Made by a program: the position numbers and the translations under genes
Notes under the pieces: model-generated
The model's database searches: none
The model's input: the letters and a program-made list of their open reading frames with translations, nothing else
What the model was told of the DNA's origin: nothing
Part shown: in pieces, positions 53,633-63,467 of the stretch
How the letters are laid out: each line of letters starts with the position of its first letter
Position numbering within the stretch: position 1 is the stretch's first letter
DNA from: Qipengyuania xiamenensis
GTDB taxonomy: Bacteria > Pseudomonadota > Alphaproteobacteria > Sphingomonadales > Sphingomonadaceae
Direction of reading: 5' to 3'
NCBI RefSeq assembly: GCF_019711495.1
Contig: NZ_JAIGNM010000001.1
Location: forward strand, 868,001-932,000
Length of the DNA stretch: 64,000 nucleotides

Positions 53633-55867
53633 TTAGTAGTCGAAGCGAACCGACACGCCGATGACGCGCGGATCGTTCACGAACGCGGTGTTGTTGTTGA
53701 AGTCGATGCCGCCCTTCACATTGTCCTCGTCGGTGATGTTGCGCGCGAAGAGCGCCACTTCGAGGCTGCCGTCGAACTTGGCGTAACCGATACGCAGACC
53801 GCCTTCGATCTGAGGGTCGGTGACATATTCGTAGCTGTCGTAGAGGAAGAAGCTCGTCTCACCCTGGTAGGTCCAGTCGGTGTAGGCGAAGATTTCTCCG
53901 GTCGAGCTGACGGGGATCGCATAACGCGCGCTGACGTCGCCGATCCATTCCGGAGCGTTGGGGAACGGATTGCCGTCCACCAGCGCGCGGTCGGTGCCGG
54001 CAATGTTCACGATCGGGTCGAGCACGGTGCACTGGGCGCAGATGCCCACGGCAAGGTTCTCGTCCTGAATCTTCGTGTCGTTCCAGCTGGCGCCCAGCGT
54101 GATCAAGAAGTCCGGGGTGATCTGGAACGCGCTGTCCATTTCGAAGCCGTAGCCACGGCCCTTGTCGGCATTGACGAGCTGCACAAGGTTGTCAGCGCCA
54201 CCGACAGCCGAGAACTGCGGATCGTCGATCGTGTAGTAGTAACCGGCGAGGTTGAAGCGCACGCGGCGATCGAACAGCTCGGACTTGAAGCCGGCTTCGT
54301 AGCTCATGATCTTTTCGCTGGTCGCGATCGACGGAGCAGCGAAGAAGGCCACGTCACGGCCCTGGATGGTCGGAGCACGGAAGCCGCTTGCGACACGGGC
54401 GTAGACGCTGGCATCGAGGCTCAGTTCGTAGAATGCAGCGACATCCCAGCTGATGCGCTCGTCCGAAACCGAACGTGCCTGCGGATCGGCTGCGTCACGT
54501 ACGAAGAAGGCCTTCTCGTCTTCGGTGTAGCGGATGCCGCCGGTCAGCTTCAGGGCTTCGGTGACTTCGGTCGTAGCCTGGCCGAAGACGGCCCAGCTCT
54601 CATTCGTGTGGTTCACCGTCACGGACGGCGGGAAATCGAAGCCGACCGTGGTCACGTCGAAATCGCTGTCGAAGTAGAAACCGCCGACCTGCCATTCGAA
54701 GGTGCCGCCGCTGGGCGAAGCGATGCGCACTTCCTGCGTGAACTGGTCGAGAGTGATCGAGTCCTGCGTATCCGAGGGGAACGGGATGAAGCCCGGGCCC
54801 ATGATCGGAAGGAAGCTGGCACCGAAGCCGCCGTCGATGTCGCCGCGGCTCGAACCTTCGCTGTTGGCGAAGCTGGTGATGCTGGTGAAGGTCGCGAAGT
54901 CGGCTTCGTACTCGACCTTACCGGTCGCGATTTCGGCATTGTACTGTGCCTGGTTGCCTGCACCTGCGTCGTAGAACACGGTGTCGCGATCGTAGTTCTC
55001 GTTCAGATCGTTCGTGCCCGGGCCGAGGATGTTGGCGCGGAACAGCGTCGAGGTGCCATCGAGATCGCGGACCGAGTAGCTGCCGAGGATCGACAGGCGG
55101 TCGGTCGGGGTGATGAGGAGCTGCGCACGGCCAGCGATGTCGCTGTAGGCGCCGTAGACGTCATCTTCACCGGTGAAGCCGTTGTCGACCCAGTTGTCGC
55201 GCTGCTGCCACAGGCCCGACAGGCGGACCGAGGCGATGCCCGGCACGATCGGAACGGTCACGCCGCCATCGATGGCAACCGAGTTGAAGCTGCCGTAGCT
55301 GGCCGAACCGGTGACGGCGAATTCGTCGCCCGGCTTGGTGGTGTCGATCTTGACGATACCGGCCGGCGTGTTGCGGCCGAAGAGCGTGCCCTGCGGGCCG
55401 CGCAGGACTTCGATGCGCTCGACGTCGAAGATCGGGAAGCTCTTGAGCGTCACGTTCTCGAGGACGACGTCGTCCATGACGACCGAAACCGGCTGCGAGG
55501 CAGCAAGGTCGAAGTCGGTGTTGCCGAGACCGCGGATATAGAAGCGCGGTGCAGCGCGGCCGTTCGAGCTTTCGACGAACAGGCCCGGGACGCGGCCGGC
55601 CAGCGCAGTGGTGTCACCACCGGCGGCGAAGATGTTCTGGACTGCGTCGGAGGAGATGGTCGCTGCCGAGACGGGAACGTCCTGCAGGTTTTCTTCGCGG
55701 CGGTTGGCGGTGACGACGATGACGTCGAGTGCGCCGTTGTCGGCCTGCTCGGCACCGGTTGCTTCGGTGTCGGAGCTATCGACATCCTGCGCGAGGGCAG
55801 GCTGCGCGAAGGCGAGAGCCAGCGTGCTGGCGGAAAGGAGGCGGAGGGTAAGGGAGCGGTCAATCAT
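53633..55867 (-). CDS. TonB-dependent receptor (standard)
   Basis: A 744-residue outer-membrane receptor. A signal peptide (about 1-26, ending ALAQ) leads to a TonB box DVIVVTANRREENLQDVPVS and a plug with RFYIRGLGNTDFDL and RIEVLRGPQGTLFGRNTPAG. The 22-strand barrel ends in the Phe-containing VIGVSVRFDY. No CCP-like insert or unusual repeat was seen. The substrate is unknown; the sequence type is that of sphingomonad receptors for vitamins, glycans or aromatics. Downstream it ends at the bidirectional terminator. Confidence 0.93.
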   Translation of the reverse strand: MIDRSLTLRLLSASTLALAFAQPALAQDVDSSDTEATGAEQADNGALDVIVVTANRREENLQDVPVSAATISSDAVQNIFAAGGDTTALAGRVPGLFVESSNGRAAPRFYIRGLGNTDFDLAASQPVSVVMDDVVLENVTLKSFPIFDVERIEVLRGPQGTLFGRNTPAGIVKIDTTKPGDEFAVTGSASYGSFNSVAIDGGVTVPIVPGIASVRLSGLWQQRDNWVDNGFTGEDDVYGAYSDIAGRAQLLITPTDRLSILGSYSVRDLDGTSTLFRANILGPGTNDLNENYDRDTVFYDAGAGNQAQYNAEIATGKVEYEADFATFTSITSFANSEGSSRGDIDGGFGASFLPIMGPGFIPFPSDTQDSITLDQFTQEVRIASPSGGTFEWQVGGFYFDSDFDVTTVGFDFPPSVTVNHTNESWAVFGQATTEVTEALKLTGGIRYTEDEKAFFVRDAADPQARSVSDERISWDVAAFYELSLDASVYARVASGFRAPTIQGRDVAFFAAPSIATSEKIMSYEAGFKSELFDRRVRFNLAGYYYTIDDPQFSAVGGADNLVQLVNADKGRGYGFEMDSAFQITPDFLITLGASWNDTKIQDENLAVGICAQCTVLDPIVNIAGTDRALVDGNPFPNAPEWIGDVSARYAIPVSSTGEIFAYTDWTYQGETSFFLYDSYEYVTDPQIEGGLRIGYAKFDGSLEVALFARNITDEDNVKGGIDFNNNTAFVNDPRVIGVSVRFDY

Positions 55868-56163
55868 GGGAGAGATAATCCTTTTGGCCCGGCGCCGATT
55901 CCATGCGCGGCGCGGGTTGGTGGGATGGGAGAAGTGAATTGACCCGCGCCCTGTAGCCGAAATATCGCGAAACGCGAGTCGGCAAGCCGCGGAATTGCGC
56001 GGTTTTGAGCAAATGTTGCATTGCGGTGACAGGCCGCGCGAGCGCCCGCACCCTGCAAGTCCCTGATTGTGGGGCGATCCCGCTCGTCTCTTGCTCTTGC
56101 GGCCCTCTCACGGCATAGGCGCGCGCAAAGCAGACCCACTGCAATCCAGTTGAAAGGCCGCCC

Positions 56164-56397
56164 ATGAAAATCCGCGTTCTCGTCAGCCTCAAGCCCGGCG
56201 TGCTCGACCCGCAGGGCCGCGCGGTCCACCATGCGCTCGAAGGGCTCGGCTTCAATGGTGTCGACGATGTCCGCATCGGTCGCACGGTCGAACTCGACGT
56301 CGCCGACGATACGAGCGATGCCGCCCTTACCGAAATGTGCGAGAAGCTGCTCGCGAACACGGTGATCGAAAACTACAAGATCGAGAAGCTCGGCTGA
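56164..56397 (+). CDS. purS: Phosphoribosylformylglycinamidine synthase subunit PurS
   Basis: A 77-residue small subunit that bridges PurL and PurQ in the FGAM synthase complex. It has [20 protein letters not shown], then [20 protein letters not shown] and the C-terminal [17 protein letters not shown], all typical. The stop overlaps the purQ ATG by one base. The 296-base region upstream (55868-56163), shared with the divergent TonB gene, shows no element I would defend. Confidence 0.95.
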   Translation: MKIRVLVSLKPGVLDPQGRAVHHALEGLGFNGVDDVRIGRTVELDVADDTSDAALTEMCEKLLANTVIENYKIEKLG

Positions 56398-57074
56398 TGG
56401 CTTTCCGCAGCGCCGTTATCACCTTCCCCGGCTCCAACTGCGACCGCGACATGGCGGTGGCGCTGGAACAGGTTTCGGGCACGACCCCCGTTCGCGTCTG
56501 GCACGGCGATGCGCATCTGCCGGACGGCCTCGACTTTATCGCCCTGCCCGGCGGTTTTTCCTATGGCGACTACCTGCGCTCCGGCGCGATGGCCGCCAAT
56601 AGCCCGATCATGCGCGAAGTCATCCGCGCCGCCGATCGCGGCGTGCCGGTGCTCGGCGTTTGCAACGGCTTCCAGGTCCTCACCGAGGCGCGGCTCCTGC
56701 CGGGTGCGCTGATGCGCAATGCCAGCCAGCACTTCATCTGCCGCAATGCCGGGCTGAAGGTGGAGAACGCTCAATCGATCTTCACCAGCGGCTATTCCGC
56801 AGGACAGGAAATCAGCATTCCGGTGGCCCACCACGACGGCAACTTCTTCGCCGACGAGGAAACGCTCGACCGGATCGAGGGCGAAGGCCGCGTAGCTTTC
56901 CGCTACACCGACAATCTCAATGGTTCGCGCCGCGATATTGCAGGTGTGCTCAACAAGGCGGGCAATGTCCTCGGCATGATGCCGCACCCCGAACGTGCAG
57001 TCGATGCAGCCCATGGCGGCACCGACGGGCTTGCTCTGTTCGAAGGTGCAATGAAGGCGCTCGCCAGCGCCTGA
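56397..57074 (+). CDS. purQ: Phosphoribosylformylglycinamidine synthase subunit PurQ
   Basis: Glutaminase subunit that supplies ammonia to PurL. The 225-residue class I amidotransferase has [34 protein letters not shown], the catalytic Cys in [19 protein letters not shown] and the His-Glu pair in [13 protein letters not shown] 56397 is coupled to purS. The catalytic partner purL is not in the window. Confidence 0.96.
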   Translation: MAFRSAVITFPGSNCDRDMAVALEQVSGTTPVRVWHGDAHLPDGLDFIALPGGFSYGDYLRSGAMAANSPIMREVIRAADRGVPVLGVCNGFQVLTEARLLPGALMRNASQHFICRNAGLKVENAQSIFTSGYSAGQEISIPVAHHDGNFFADEETLDRIEGEGRVAFRYTDNLNGSRRDIAGVLNKAGNVLGMMPHPERAVDAAHGGTDGLALFEGAMKALASA

Positions 57075-57080
57075 CCGTCC

Positions 57081-59447
57081 TCAAGCGCTCTTGCGCTTCT
57101 CGTCGAAACCGCGGCGTTTCAGCACCTTACGGGCATCGTCCGCAGGCATCGGCCTGCCGAAGTGATAGCCTTGGATCTTGGTGCAGCCGAGACGGCGGAT
57201 CATCTCGACCTCGTCCTCGTTCTCGACGCCTTCTGCAGTCGTGGTCATGCCGAGGCTGTCGGCCATTGCGACGACGGCACGGATAATCGCGAGGCTTTCG
57301 GGGCTGTCCTGCGCCGCGCCCTGCACGAACAGACGATCGACCTTGATCGTGGTGAACTTGAGTTTGCGCAGGTAGCCGAGCGAGGAATAGCCGGTACCGA
57401 AATCGTCCAGCGCGACCGAGCAGCCAAGCGCCATGCACTGCTCCAGCGCCTTACGCGCAACGGCCGCATCGCGCATGAAGATGCTCTCGGTAACTTCGAT
57501 TTCGAGCCGCGAGGGATCGAGCCCGCTATGTGACAGCGCGCGGACCACCGTGCCCGCAAAATCGGGCTCGACCAGCTGTTCGGGCGAGACGTTGATATTG
57601 ACCTTCACGTCTTCGGGCCAGTTTGTCGCAGCTTCGCGGCATGCTTCATTCATGACCCAGGTGCCGATGGGCACGATCAGGCGCGTATCCTCGGCGATGG
57701 GAATGAACTTGCCCGGGCTGACATTGCCATGTTCGGGGCTGTTCCAGCGCACCAGCGCCTCGAAGCTTACAACGCTTTCATCGAGCGTATCGACCACCGG
57801 CTGGTAGTGGAGTTCGAACTCGTTGTTTTCCAGCGCCGTGCGCAGCGCGACTTCGAGCTGGCGACGCTCTTCGGCATTGGAGTGCAGCGAAGGTTCATAT
57901 TCGCAATGCGTACCGCCGCCTTCGTCCTTGGCGCGATAGAGCGCGAGGTCGGCATTGCGCAGCAATTCCTCGACCGAATGGCCGTCGCGCGGACCGATGG
58001 CCGAACCGACACTGGTGCCGACATAAAGCACGTGATTGTCGATATAGAACGGTGTCGTCAGCGCGGCGATGATCGCCTTGGCCAGCGTGTCGACACGGCG
58101 GCGGTCGGCTGCGTCGCGGATAACCACGCCGAATTCGTCCCCGCCGAGGCGGCCCACGAGTTCGCCTTCGTCCATCAGCGGCTTCAGGCGCGAGGCGACC
58201 TGGGCGAGCATGCGGTCGCCGACCAGATGGCCGAGCGAATCGTTGACCGCCTTGAACCGGTCGAGGTCGATCATCAGGAAGGCACAGCGCGTGCGCCACT
58301 GCTCGGCATAGGTCAGCGCCTTGCCCAGCGCCTCGTTCAACTGGAGGCGGTTCGGAAGCTGTGTCAGCGGATCGTAGCGTGCGAGGAACTCGATCTTCTC
58401 GGTGCTTTCGCGCTGGGTCGTGACGTCCGAGCCGACACCGCGGAAGCCGTGCCACTCGCCGTCCTCGTCGAACATCGGCGTGCCCGAAAGCTCCCACCAG
58501 CGCACTTCGCCGCGAACCATGGCCTTGACGACGAGGTTGGAGAAACTCTCCTTCCCCTTCAGCTTGTCGGCCAGTTCATGCAGGCTCTGCGGGAATTCGC
58601 CGTTCTTCCAGCCGTCGCCGGAAATCAGCTGGAGGAAGGACTTGCCCTCGATATCCGCCGTGTCGCGCTGGAGCGCGAAGGCGAAGCGCGGGCTGACCGA
58701 GCGCAGGCGGCGGTTGGTATCGATCTGCCACAGCCAGTCGGCCTGGCCTTCCTCGAATTCGCGCAGGAGCATGGAGACGGTCTCGCTCTTCTCCTGCATT
58801 TCGAGGTCCGCGAGGCGGGCTTCGAATGCCATCCGGGCAGATTCGACCAGGCCGAAAACGGCAAATCCGGCGCTCAGTGCAATCAGCAGCGAGAGGCCGA
58901 AGTTGAAGGTTGCGAGCGCGGCGATGAAAGAGCCAGCGCTGGCCGTGATCGTGAAAGCGATCGAGCTCAGCGGAGCACTGTATCGGCTGGCGACGCTCAC
59001 GAGGATGAGGAAGGCGATAGCCGCCCAGATCGATGCGATCTGTCCGCCGGCACCCAGGGCGACGAGGATGCACAGGCCGAGCGACCAGACGACGCCCTTG
59101 AGGCCAGCCACAATGGCATGGTTACGCATCTCGGAGCGCGTGAACGGCCGGTCTTCGGCATCACGCAGGCGGTAATCGCTGGCGAAGGCGATCATCACGG
59201 TGAAGCCCAGTGCGGCTCCCCATGCCTGCAATGACAAAAGATCGACACTTCCGCTGCACAGCCATGTGACGATGAGCGCCGCAATGGCGTGCAGTGTGAC
59301 GCGCGTCCCGGCGCGTTGTGCGACGAGCGAATACTGTTTGCCGTGCACGCGCGCCCAGTCACCGGTCTCTGGATCGTCCAGACCGATTACCTGCCGCGTG
59401 GTCGGCGGATTGCCCTCAGCGGGCGCATTGAAATTCCAGTCGCTCAC
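57081..59447 (-). CDS. Membrane GGDEF-EAL protein with PAS domain
   Basis: A 788-residue cyclic-di-GMP enzyme. Five to six N-terminal membrane helices (about 48-205) form a sensor. PAS follows at about 215-345, then GGDEF at 350-510 with an intact signature (GRLGGDEFGVV) but no RxxD inhibitory site just upstream. EAL at 525-775 has SFEALVRW, EVTESIFMRD and DDFGTGYSSLGYL. Both domains look competent, so it may be either a synthase or a hydrolase. Its end abuts purQ. Confidence 0.92.
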   Translation of the reverse strand: MSDWNFNAPAEGNPPTTRQVIGLDDPETGDWARVHGKQYSLVAQRAGTRVTLHAIAALIVTWLCSGSVDLLSLQAWGAALGFTVMIAFASDYRLRDAEDRPFTRSEMRNHAIVAGLKGVVWSLGLCILVALGAGGQIASIWAAIAFLILVSVASRYSAPLSSIAFTITASAGSFIAALATFNFGLSLLIALSAGFAVFGLVESARMAFEARLADLEMQEKSETVSMLLREFEEGQADWLWQIDTNRRLRSVSPRFAFALQRDTADIEGKSFLQLISGDGWKNGEFPQSLHELADKLKGKESFSNLVVKAMVRGEVRWWELSGTPMFDEDGEWHGFRGVGSDVTTQRESTEKIEFLARYDPLTQLPNRLQLNEALGKALTYAEQWRTRCAFLMIDLDRFKAVNDSLGHLVGDRMLAQVASRLKPLMDEGELVGRLGGDEFGVVIRDAADRRRVDTLAKAIIAALTTPFYIDNHVLYVGTSVGSAIGPRDGHSVEELLRNADLALYRAKDEGGGTHCEYEPSLHSNAEERRQLEVALRTALENNEFELHYQPVVDTLDESVVSFEALVRWNSPEHGNVSPGKFIPIAEDTRLIVPIGTWVMNEACREAATNWPEDVKVNINVSPEQLVEPDFAGTVVRALSHSGLDPSRLEIEVTESIFMRDAAVARKALEQCMALGCSVALDDFGTGYSSLGYLRKLKFTTIKVDRLFVQGAAQDSPESLAIIRAVVAMADSLGMTTTAEGVENEDEVEMIRRLGCTKIQGYHFGRPMPADDARKVLKRRGFDEKRKSA

Positions 59448-59506
59448 GCATGCCGAATTACGCGGGAAAGGTTATTTCCGAGTAAAGGATAGAGCGGAAA
59501 GGGAAA

Positions 59507-61330
59507 TTATTCGACGGTGACCGACTTTGCCAGATTGCGAGGCTGGTCGACATCGGTGCCCTTCACACAGGCCACGTGATAGGCAAGCAGCTGGACCGGG
59601 ATGGCATAGACCAGCGGCGCGATCAGCGGGTGGACGCTGGGCATTTCGATGGTTGCCATGCAGCCTTCGCCAGCCTCTTCCAGACCCTTGGCATCCGAAA
59701 TCAGCACGATCTTGCCGCCACGGGCACGGACTTCTTCCATGTTCGAGATGCTCTTTTCGAAGAGCGGTCCCGACGGTGCGAGCACGATCACCGGAACGTC
59801 ATCGTCGATCAGCGCAATGGGGCCATGTTTCATCTCGCCGCTGGCATAGCCCTCGGCATGGATGTAGCTGATTTCCTTGAGCTTCAGCGCCCCTTCAAGC
59901 GCCAGCGGATAATCCTGACCGCGCCCGAGATAAAGGACGTCGCGCGCCGGGGCGATGAGATGGGCCATCGCCGCAATATCGTCATCGTGATCGAGCGCAG
60001 AATTGAGGCAGGCAGGCGCCTCGAGCAGGTGCGTGACCACCTCGTACTCTTCTTCGCGGCTCATCAGCCCCTTCTTGACCGCCATATGTGCGGCAAGCGC
60101 TGCGAGCACTGCGAGCTGGCAAGTGAAGGCCTTGGTCGATGCAACGCCGATCTCCGGACCGGCGTGCGTCGGCAACAGCAGGTCGGCTTCGCGCGCCATC
60201 GTGCTGGTGGGTACGTTCACCACCACGGCGATGGTCTGCCCGTTTTCCTTGCAGTGGCGCAATGCCGCGAGCGTGTCGGCAGTCTCGCCGCTCTGCGAGA
60301 TGAACAGCGCCAGCCCGCCGTCCTCCAGCACCGGCTCGCGATAACGGAATTCGGAGGCCACATCGATATCGACCGGAACGCGGGCAAACTGTTCGAACCA
60401 GTATTTCGCGACCATCCCGGCGTAGAACGAGGTCCCGCAGGCGACGATGGTAACGCGCTTGATGCTCGAGATATCGAAGTCGAACTGGGGCAGCGCGACC
60501 GAAACATCGTCGCGGCGCAGATAGGAGCCGAGCGTCTGCGCGACCACCGTCGGCTGCTCGAAAATCTCTTTCTGCATGTAGTGGCGATAATTGCCCTTTT
60601 CGGTCGCTGCGGCAGATGCGCCCGAAGTGCGGACCTCGCGCGTAACCTCCTGGTTCTCCTCGTCGAAGATCTTTGCGCCATCGCGCGTAACTTCGACCCA
60701 GTCACCCTCTTCGAGATAGGAAATCTGCTGCGTCAGCGGTGCAAGTGCCAGCGCATCCGAGCCGATATAGGTTTCACCTTCGCCATATCCGACGACCAGC
60801 GGCGAGCCGCGACGGGCACCGATCAGCATGTCGGGATAATCGCGGAACGCGATGGCCAGCGCAAAGGCACCGCGCAGGCGCGGGAGCATGTTGGCGACCG
60901 CTTCGTGCGGGGTCTCGCCATCTTCGAGCCGGCGCGTGAGCAGGTGGGCGACGACCTCGCTATCGGTGTCGCTTTCCATCGTGCGACCGGCAGCCTTCAC
61001 CTCGGCGCGCAATTCCTTGTAGTTCTCGATGATGCCGTTGTGGACAATCGCCACCTTGTCGGTCGCATGCGGATGCGCATTGTTGGCCGTCGGCGCGCCA
61101 TGGGTTGCCCAGCGCGTATGTGCGATACCGATGTCGCCGCCGGCGGGATGATCCTTCAGTTCGGCGACCAGATTGTTGAGCTTGCCCTCGGCGCGGCGGC
61201 GGACCAGCTCGCCGTTCTCGATGGTGCAGATACCGGCACTGTCATAACCGCGGTATTCCATCCGCTTCAGACCGTCGACGAGCCTGTCCGCAACCGCTTC
61301 CTTGCCGACGATACCGATAATTCCGCACAT
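59507..61330 (-). CDS. glmS: Glutamine-fructose-6-phosphate transaminase (isomerizing)
   Basis: First committed enzyme of amino-sugar synthesis for peptidoglycan and lipopolysaccharide. The 607-residue protein starts MCGIIGIVG with the catalytic Cys2 of the glutaminase domain, followed by GIAHTRWATHGAP. Two SIS domains make the isomerase, with the ACGTSFYAGMVAKY and SQSGETADTLAAL loops. The C-terminus DQPRNLAKSVTVE is diagnostic. The ATG 61330 start is fixed by the mature Cys. A strong hairpin sits in the leader. Confidence 0.97.
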   Translation of the reverse strand: MCGIIGIVGKEAVADRLVDGLKRMEYRGYDSAGICTIENGELVRRRAEGKLNNLVAELKDHPAGGDIGIAHTRWATHGAPTANNAHPHATDKVAIVHNGIIENYKELRAEVKAAGRTMESDTDSEVVAHLLTRRLEDGETPHEAVANMLPRLRGAFALAIAFRDYPDMLIGARRGSPLVVGYGEGETYIGSDALALAPLTQQISYLEEGDWVEVTRDGAKIFDEENQEVTREVRTSGASAAATEKGNYRHYMQKEIFEQPTVVAQTLGSYLRRDDVSVALPQFDFDISSIKRVTIVACGTSFYAGMVAKYWFEQFARVPVDIDVASEFRYREPVLEDGGLALFISQSGETADTLAALRHCKENGQTIAVVVNVPTSTMAREADLLLPTHAGPEIGVASTKAFTCQLAVLAALAAHMAVKKGLMSREEEYEVVTHLLEAPACLNSALDHDDDIAAMAHLIAPARDVLYLGRGQDYPLALEGALKLKEISYIHAEGYASGEMKHGPIALIDDDVPVIVLAPSGPLFEKSISNMEEVRARGGKIVLISDAKGLEEAGEGCMATIEMPSVHPLIAPLVYAIPVQLLAYHVACVKGTDVDQPRNLAKSVTVE

Positions 61331-61354
61331 ATATGGATGACCCCTTGGAAGACC

Positions 61355-61384
61355 TTGCGGGACCAGCCTTAGCGGTTCCCGCAA
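61355..61384 (-). promoter_or_regulatory. Hairpin in the glmS leader
   Basis: TTGCGGGA (61355-61362) pairs with TCCCGCAA (61377-61384), with further ACC/GGT pairing inside. It is six bases after the upstream transporter stop and 24 bases before the glmS ATG. No T-run follows, so it could be a regulatory leader structure or a Rho-assisted terminator. Confidence 0.4.
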
Positions 61385-61389
61385 TCCAA

Positions 61390-62292
61390 TCAATCGGTCC
61401 GGACGGAAAGGGGTTCCCGTGGCGTGGTCCACCATAGGAGAAGCCCGGCCCCGATGATGACCGCCGCACCGGCCAGAGTAGCTAGGTCGGGTACATCGCC
61501 GAACCACCACCAGCCCATCAGTGTCGCCACGAGCATCTGCACATAGGTCATCGGGGCGATGGTCGCGGCACCGGCACGCTGGGTGCCGAGATAGACCAGC
61601 CAGTGCGCCGTACTTGCCGTAAGGGCAATCAGTGTGCAGCGGGCTAGAACCGTCCAGTCCGGCAGGGTCAGCACGAGGCTGTCGGCTCCGGAAAAGTGCC
61701 CGCCCAGAGCCGCAACGGCCAGCAACGGAAGCGCGGCGATCTGCATGAACGCCTGCATCGACAGAGCGCTACCCTGCCCTGCACTGGCCCGGTTCGCGAT
61801 AATCATCAGCGCGAAGAACAGCGCGGAGCCGAGCGGCAACAAGGCAACCCAGCCGAGCTCGACAAGGTTCGGTCGCAGGACCAGCGCCACGCCGCCCAGA
61901 GCCGCGAAACTGGCGATCCATGTAGCGGATCGCACTTTCTCTCCGAGCAGCGGCCCGCTCAGCAGGGCGACGATGATCGGCGCCACGAAAGCAATCGCCA
62001 TGACTGTCGCGAGCGGCATGACGAAGACAGCGGAGAAGAAACACAGCGAGGCAGCAGCAAGACAGAAGCCCCTCGCGGCCTGCAGCCACGGGCTCTTTGG
62101 GCGAAAGGCCGCAGGCCCTTCATTCATTCGCAGCAAAAGCGATACGCCGATCGCCCCGATGACGAACCGCAGCGCTGCAGCACCGAGCGGTGAGAATTCG
62201 CCCGCCATCGTCTTCACCACGGCATCGCCAATGCTGAGAAGCGCGAAACCGGCCAGGGCCAGCAGGATGCCGCTGCGTTCGGATTGGTGCAT
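61390..62292 (-). CDS. DMT/EamA-family transporter
   Basis: A 300-residue inner-membrane protein with ten hydrophobic helices in two EamA repeats. Examples are the first helix ILLALAGFALLSIGDAVVKTM and the later LIALTASTAHWLVYLG with the terminal LAGAAVIIGAGLLLWW. EamA members export metabolites or amino acids (RhaT/YdcZ-type). Substrate unknown. ATG 62292 was chosen over upstream in-frame codons to 62658 that lack coding character. Confidence 0.9.
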   Translation of the reverse strand: MHQSERSGILLALAGFALLSIGDAVVKTMAGEFSPLGAAALRFVIGAIGVSLLLRMNEGPAAFRPKSPWLQAARGFCLAAASLCFFSAVFVMPLATVMAIAFVAPIIVALLSGPLLGEKVRSATWIASFAALGGVALVLRPNLVELGWVALLPLGSALFFALMIIANRASAGQGSALSMQAFMQIAALPLLAVAALGGHFSGADSLVLTLPDWTVLARCTLIALTASTAHWLVYLGTQRAGAATIAPMTYVQMLVATLMGWWWFGDVPDLATLAGAAVIIGAGLLLWWTTPREPLSVRTD

Positions 62293-62462
62293 CTGGAGGA
62301 AAGGCCCGCAAGATCGTGTGAAATCGCGCGCTAACCGCACTCGCCATGCTTGGCCAGCGGAACGATGCTTTACCGCTTGTTTACCAAACTTCGCCAAGGG
62401 TGCTCGCAGACGAAATTCGAGGGGGTCGCGATTACCATGCATCAGCAGCCGGAGAAGCACTC

Positions 62463-63467
62463 GTGAATATGCTGAAGCAGGACTTTGCGCCCGCAATCCA
62501 CGCCGCCAGCGCCGAACCGAGCGTTGCGGTCCTCCTGCCCTGTTACAACGAGGGGCTGGCGATCCGCGCGGTGATCGAGCGGTTCCAGAAGGCGCTGCCG
62601 CAAGCGACCATCTACGTCTACGACAACAACTCTTCCGACGATTCCGCTGCCATCGCACGCGCCGCAGGTGCAGTCGTTCGCAGCGAACCGCGCCAGGGCA
62701 AGGGTTTCGTGGTGCGCCGCATGTTCGCGGACATCGATGCCGACATCTACCTGATGTGCGACGCCGACGAGACCTATGAAGCCGAAGCTGCGCCCGCGCT
62801 GGTCGACAAGCTGGTCGAGGAAGGGCTCGACATGGTCGTCGGCTCGCGGTCGAACGCGGCGGAGGGTGCCTACCGGCCCGCCCACAAATTCGGCAACTGG
62901 ATGCTCACTTCGCTGGTGCGCACCATGTTCGGCAACGGCTTCAAGGACATGCTGAGCGGCTACCGCGTATTCTCGCGCCGCTTTGTGAAGTCATTCCCCG
63001 TGATGGCGCAGGGCTTCGAAATCGAAACCGAACTGACCATCCACGCGCTCCAGCTCGAAATGCCGGCAGCAGAAGTCCCGACGCAGTTCTCCGAACGCCC
63101 CGAGGGCTCGGAAAGCAAGTTGAACACGATTTCGGACGGCCTTCGCATCCTGTGGACCATCACCGGCCTGCTCAAGCAGGAGCGTCCGCTGTATCTCTAC
63201 GGGATGATGGCTCTTGGCCTGTTCGTCGCTTCGCTGGTCCTCGGTTTCCCGGTGATCGCCGAATATGTCGAGACCGGCCTCGTGCCGCGCCTGCCCACTG
63301 CCCTGCTGGCATCGGGTGTCATGATCCTTGCCTTCCTGAGCCTGTTCAGCGGCTTGATCCTCGACACGGTCACGCGCGGCCGCAAGGAAGCAAAGCGCCT
63401 GCGTTACCTGCAGCTGCCGAGCGTCCTGAAATTTGCCGACGAGCGAAAGCTGATCAAGGCCGCCTGA
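62463..63467 (+). CDS. Glycosyltransferase family 2 (polyprenyl-phosphate type)
   Basis: A 334-residue membrane glycosyltransferase. SVAVLLPCYNEGLAIRAVI opens the GT-A fold, YVYDNNSSDDSAAIARAAG and LMCDADETYEAEAAP give the nucleotide-sugar DXD-like motif, and SGYRVFSRRFVK follows. Two C-terminal helices (about 240-305) resemble ArnC/DPM1-like enzymes that make a lipid-linked sugar. GTG 62463 follows GGAG by eight bases; an ATG lies at 62469. Convergent overlap of 14 bases with the next gene. Confidence 0.9.
   Translation: MNMLKQDFAPAIHAASAEPSVAVLLPCYNEGLAIRAVIERFQKALPQATIYVYDNNSSDDSAAIARAAGAVVRSEPRQGKGFVVRRMFADIDADIYLMCDADETYEAEAAPALVDKLVEEGLDMVVGSRSNAAEGAYRPAHKFGNWMLTSLVRTMFGNGFKDMLSGYRVFSRRFVKSFPVMAQGFEIETELTIHALQLEMPAAEVPTQFSERPEGSESKLNTISDGLRILWTITGLLKQERPLYLYGMMALGLFVASLVLGFPVIAEYVETGLVPRLPTALLASGVMILAFLSLFSGLILDTVTRGRKEAKRLRYLQLPSVLKFADERKLIKAA

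Noticed and set aside
59576..61372. Plus-strand open frame opposite glmS
   Set aside because: Codon shadow of glmS; no homology features.
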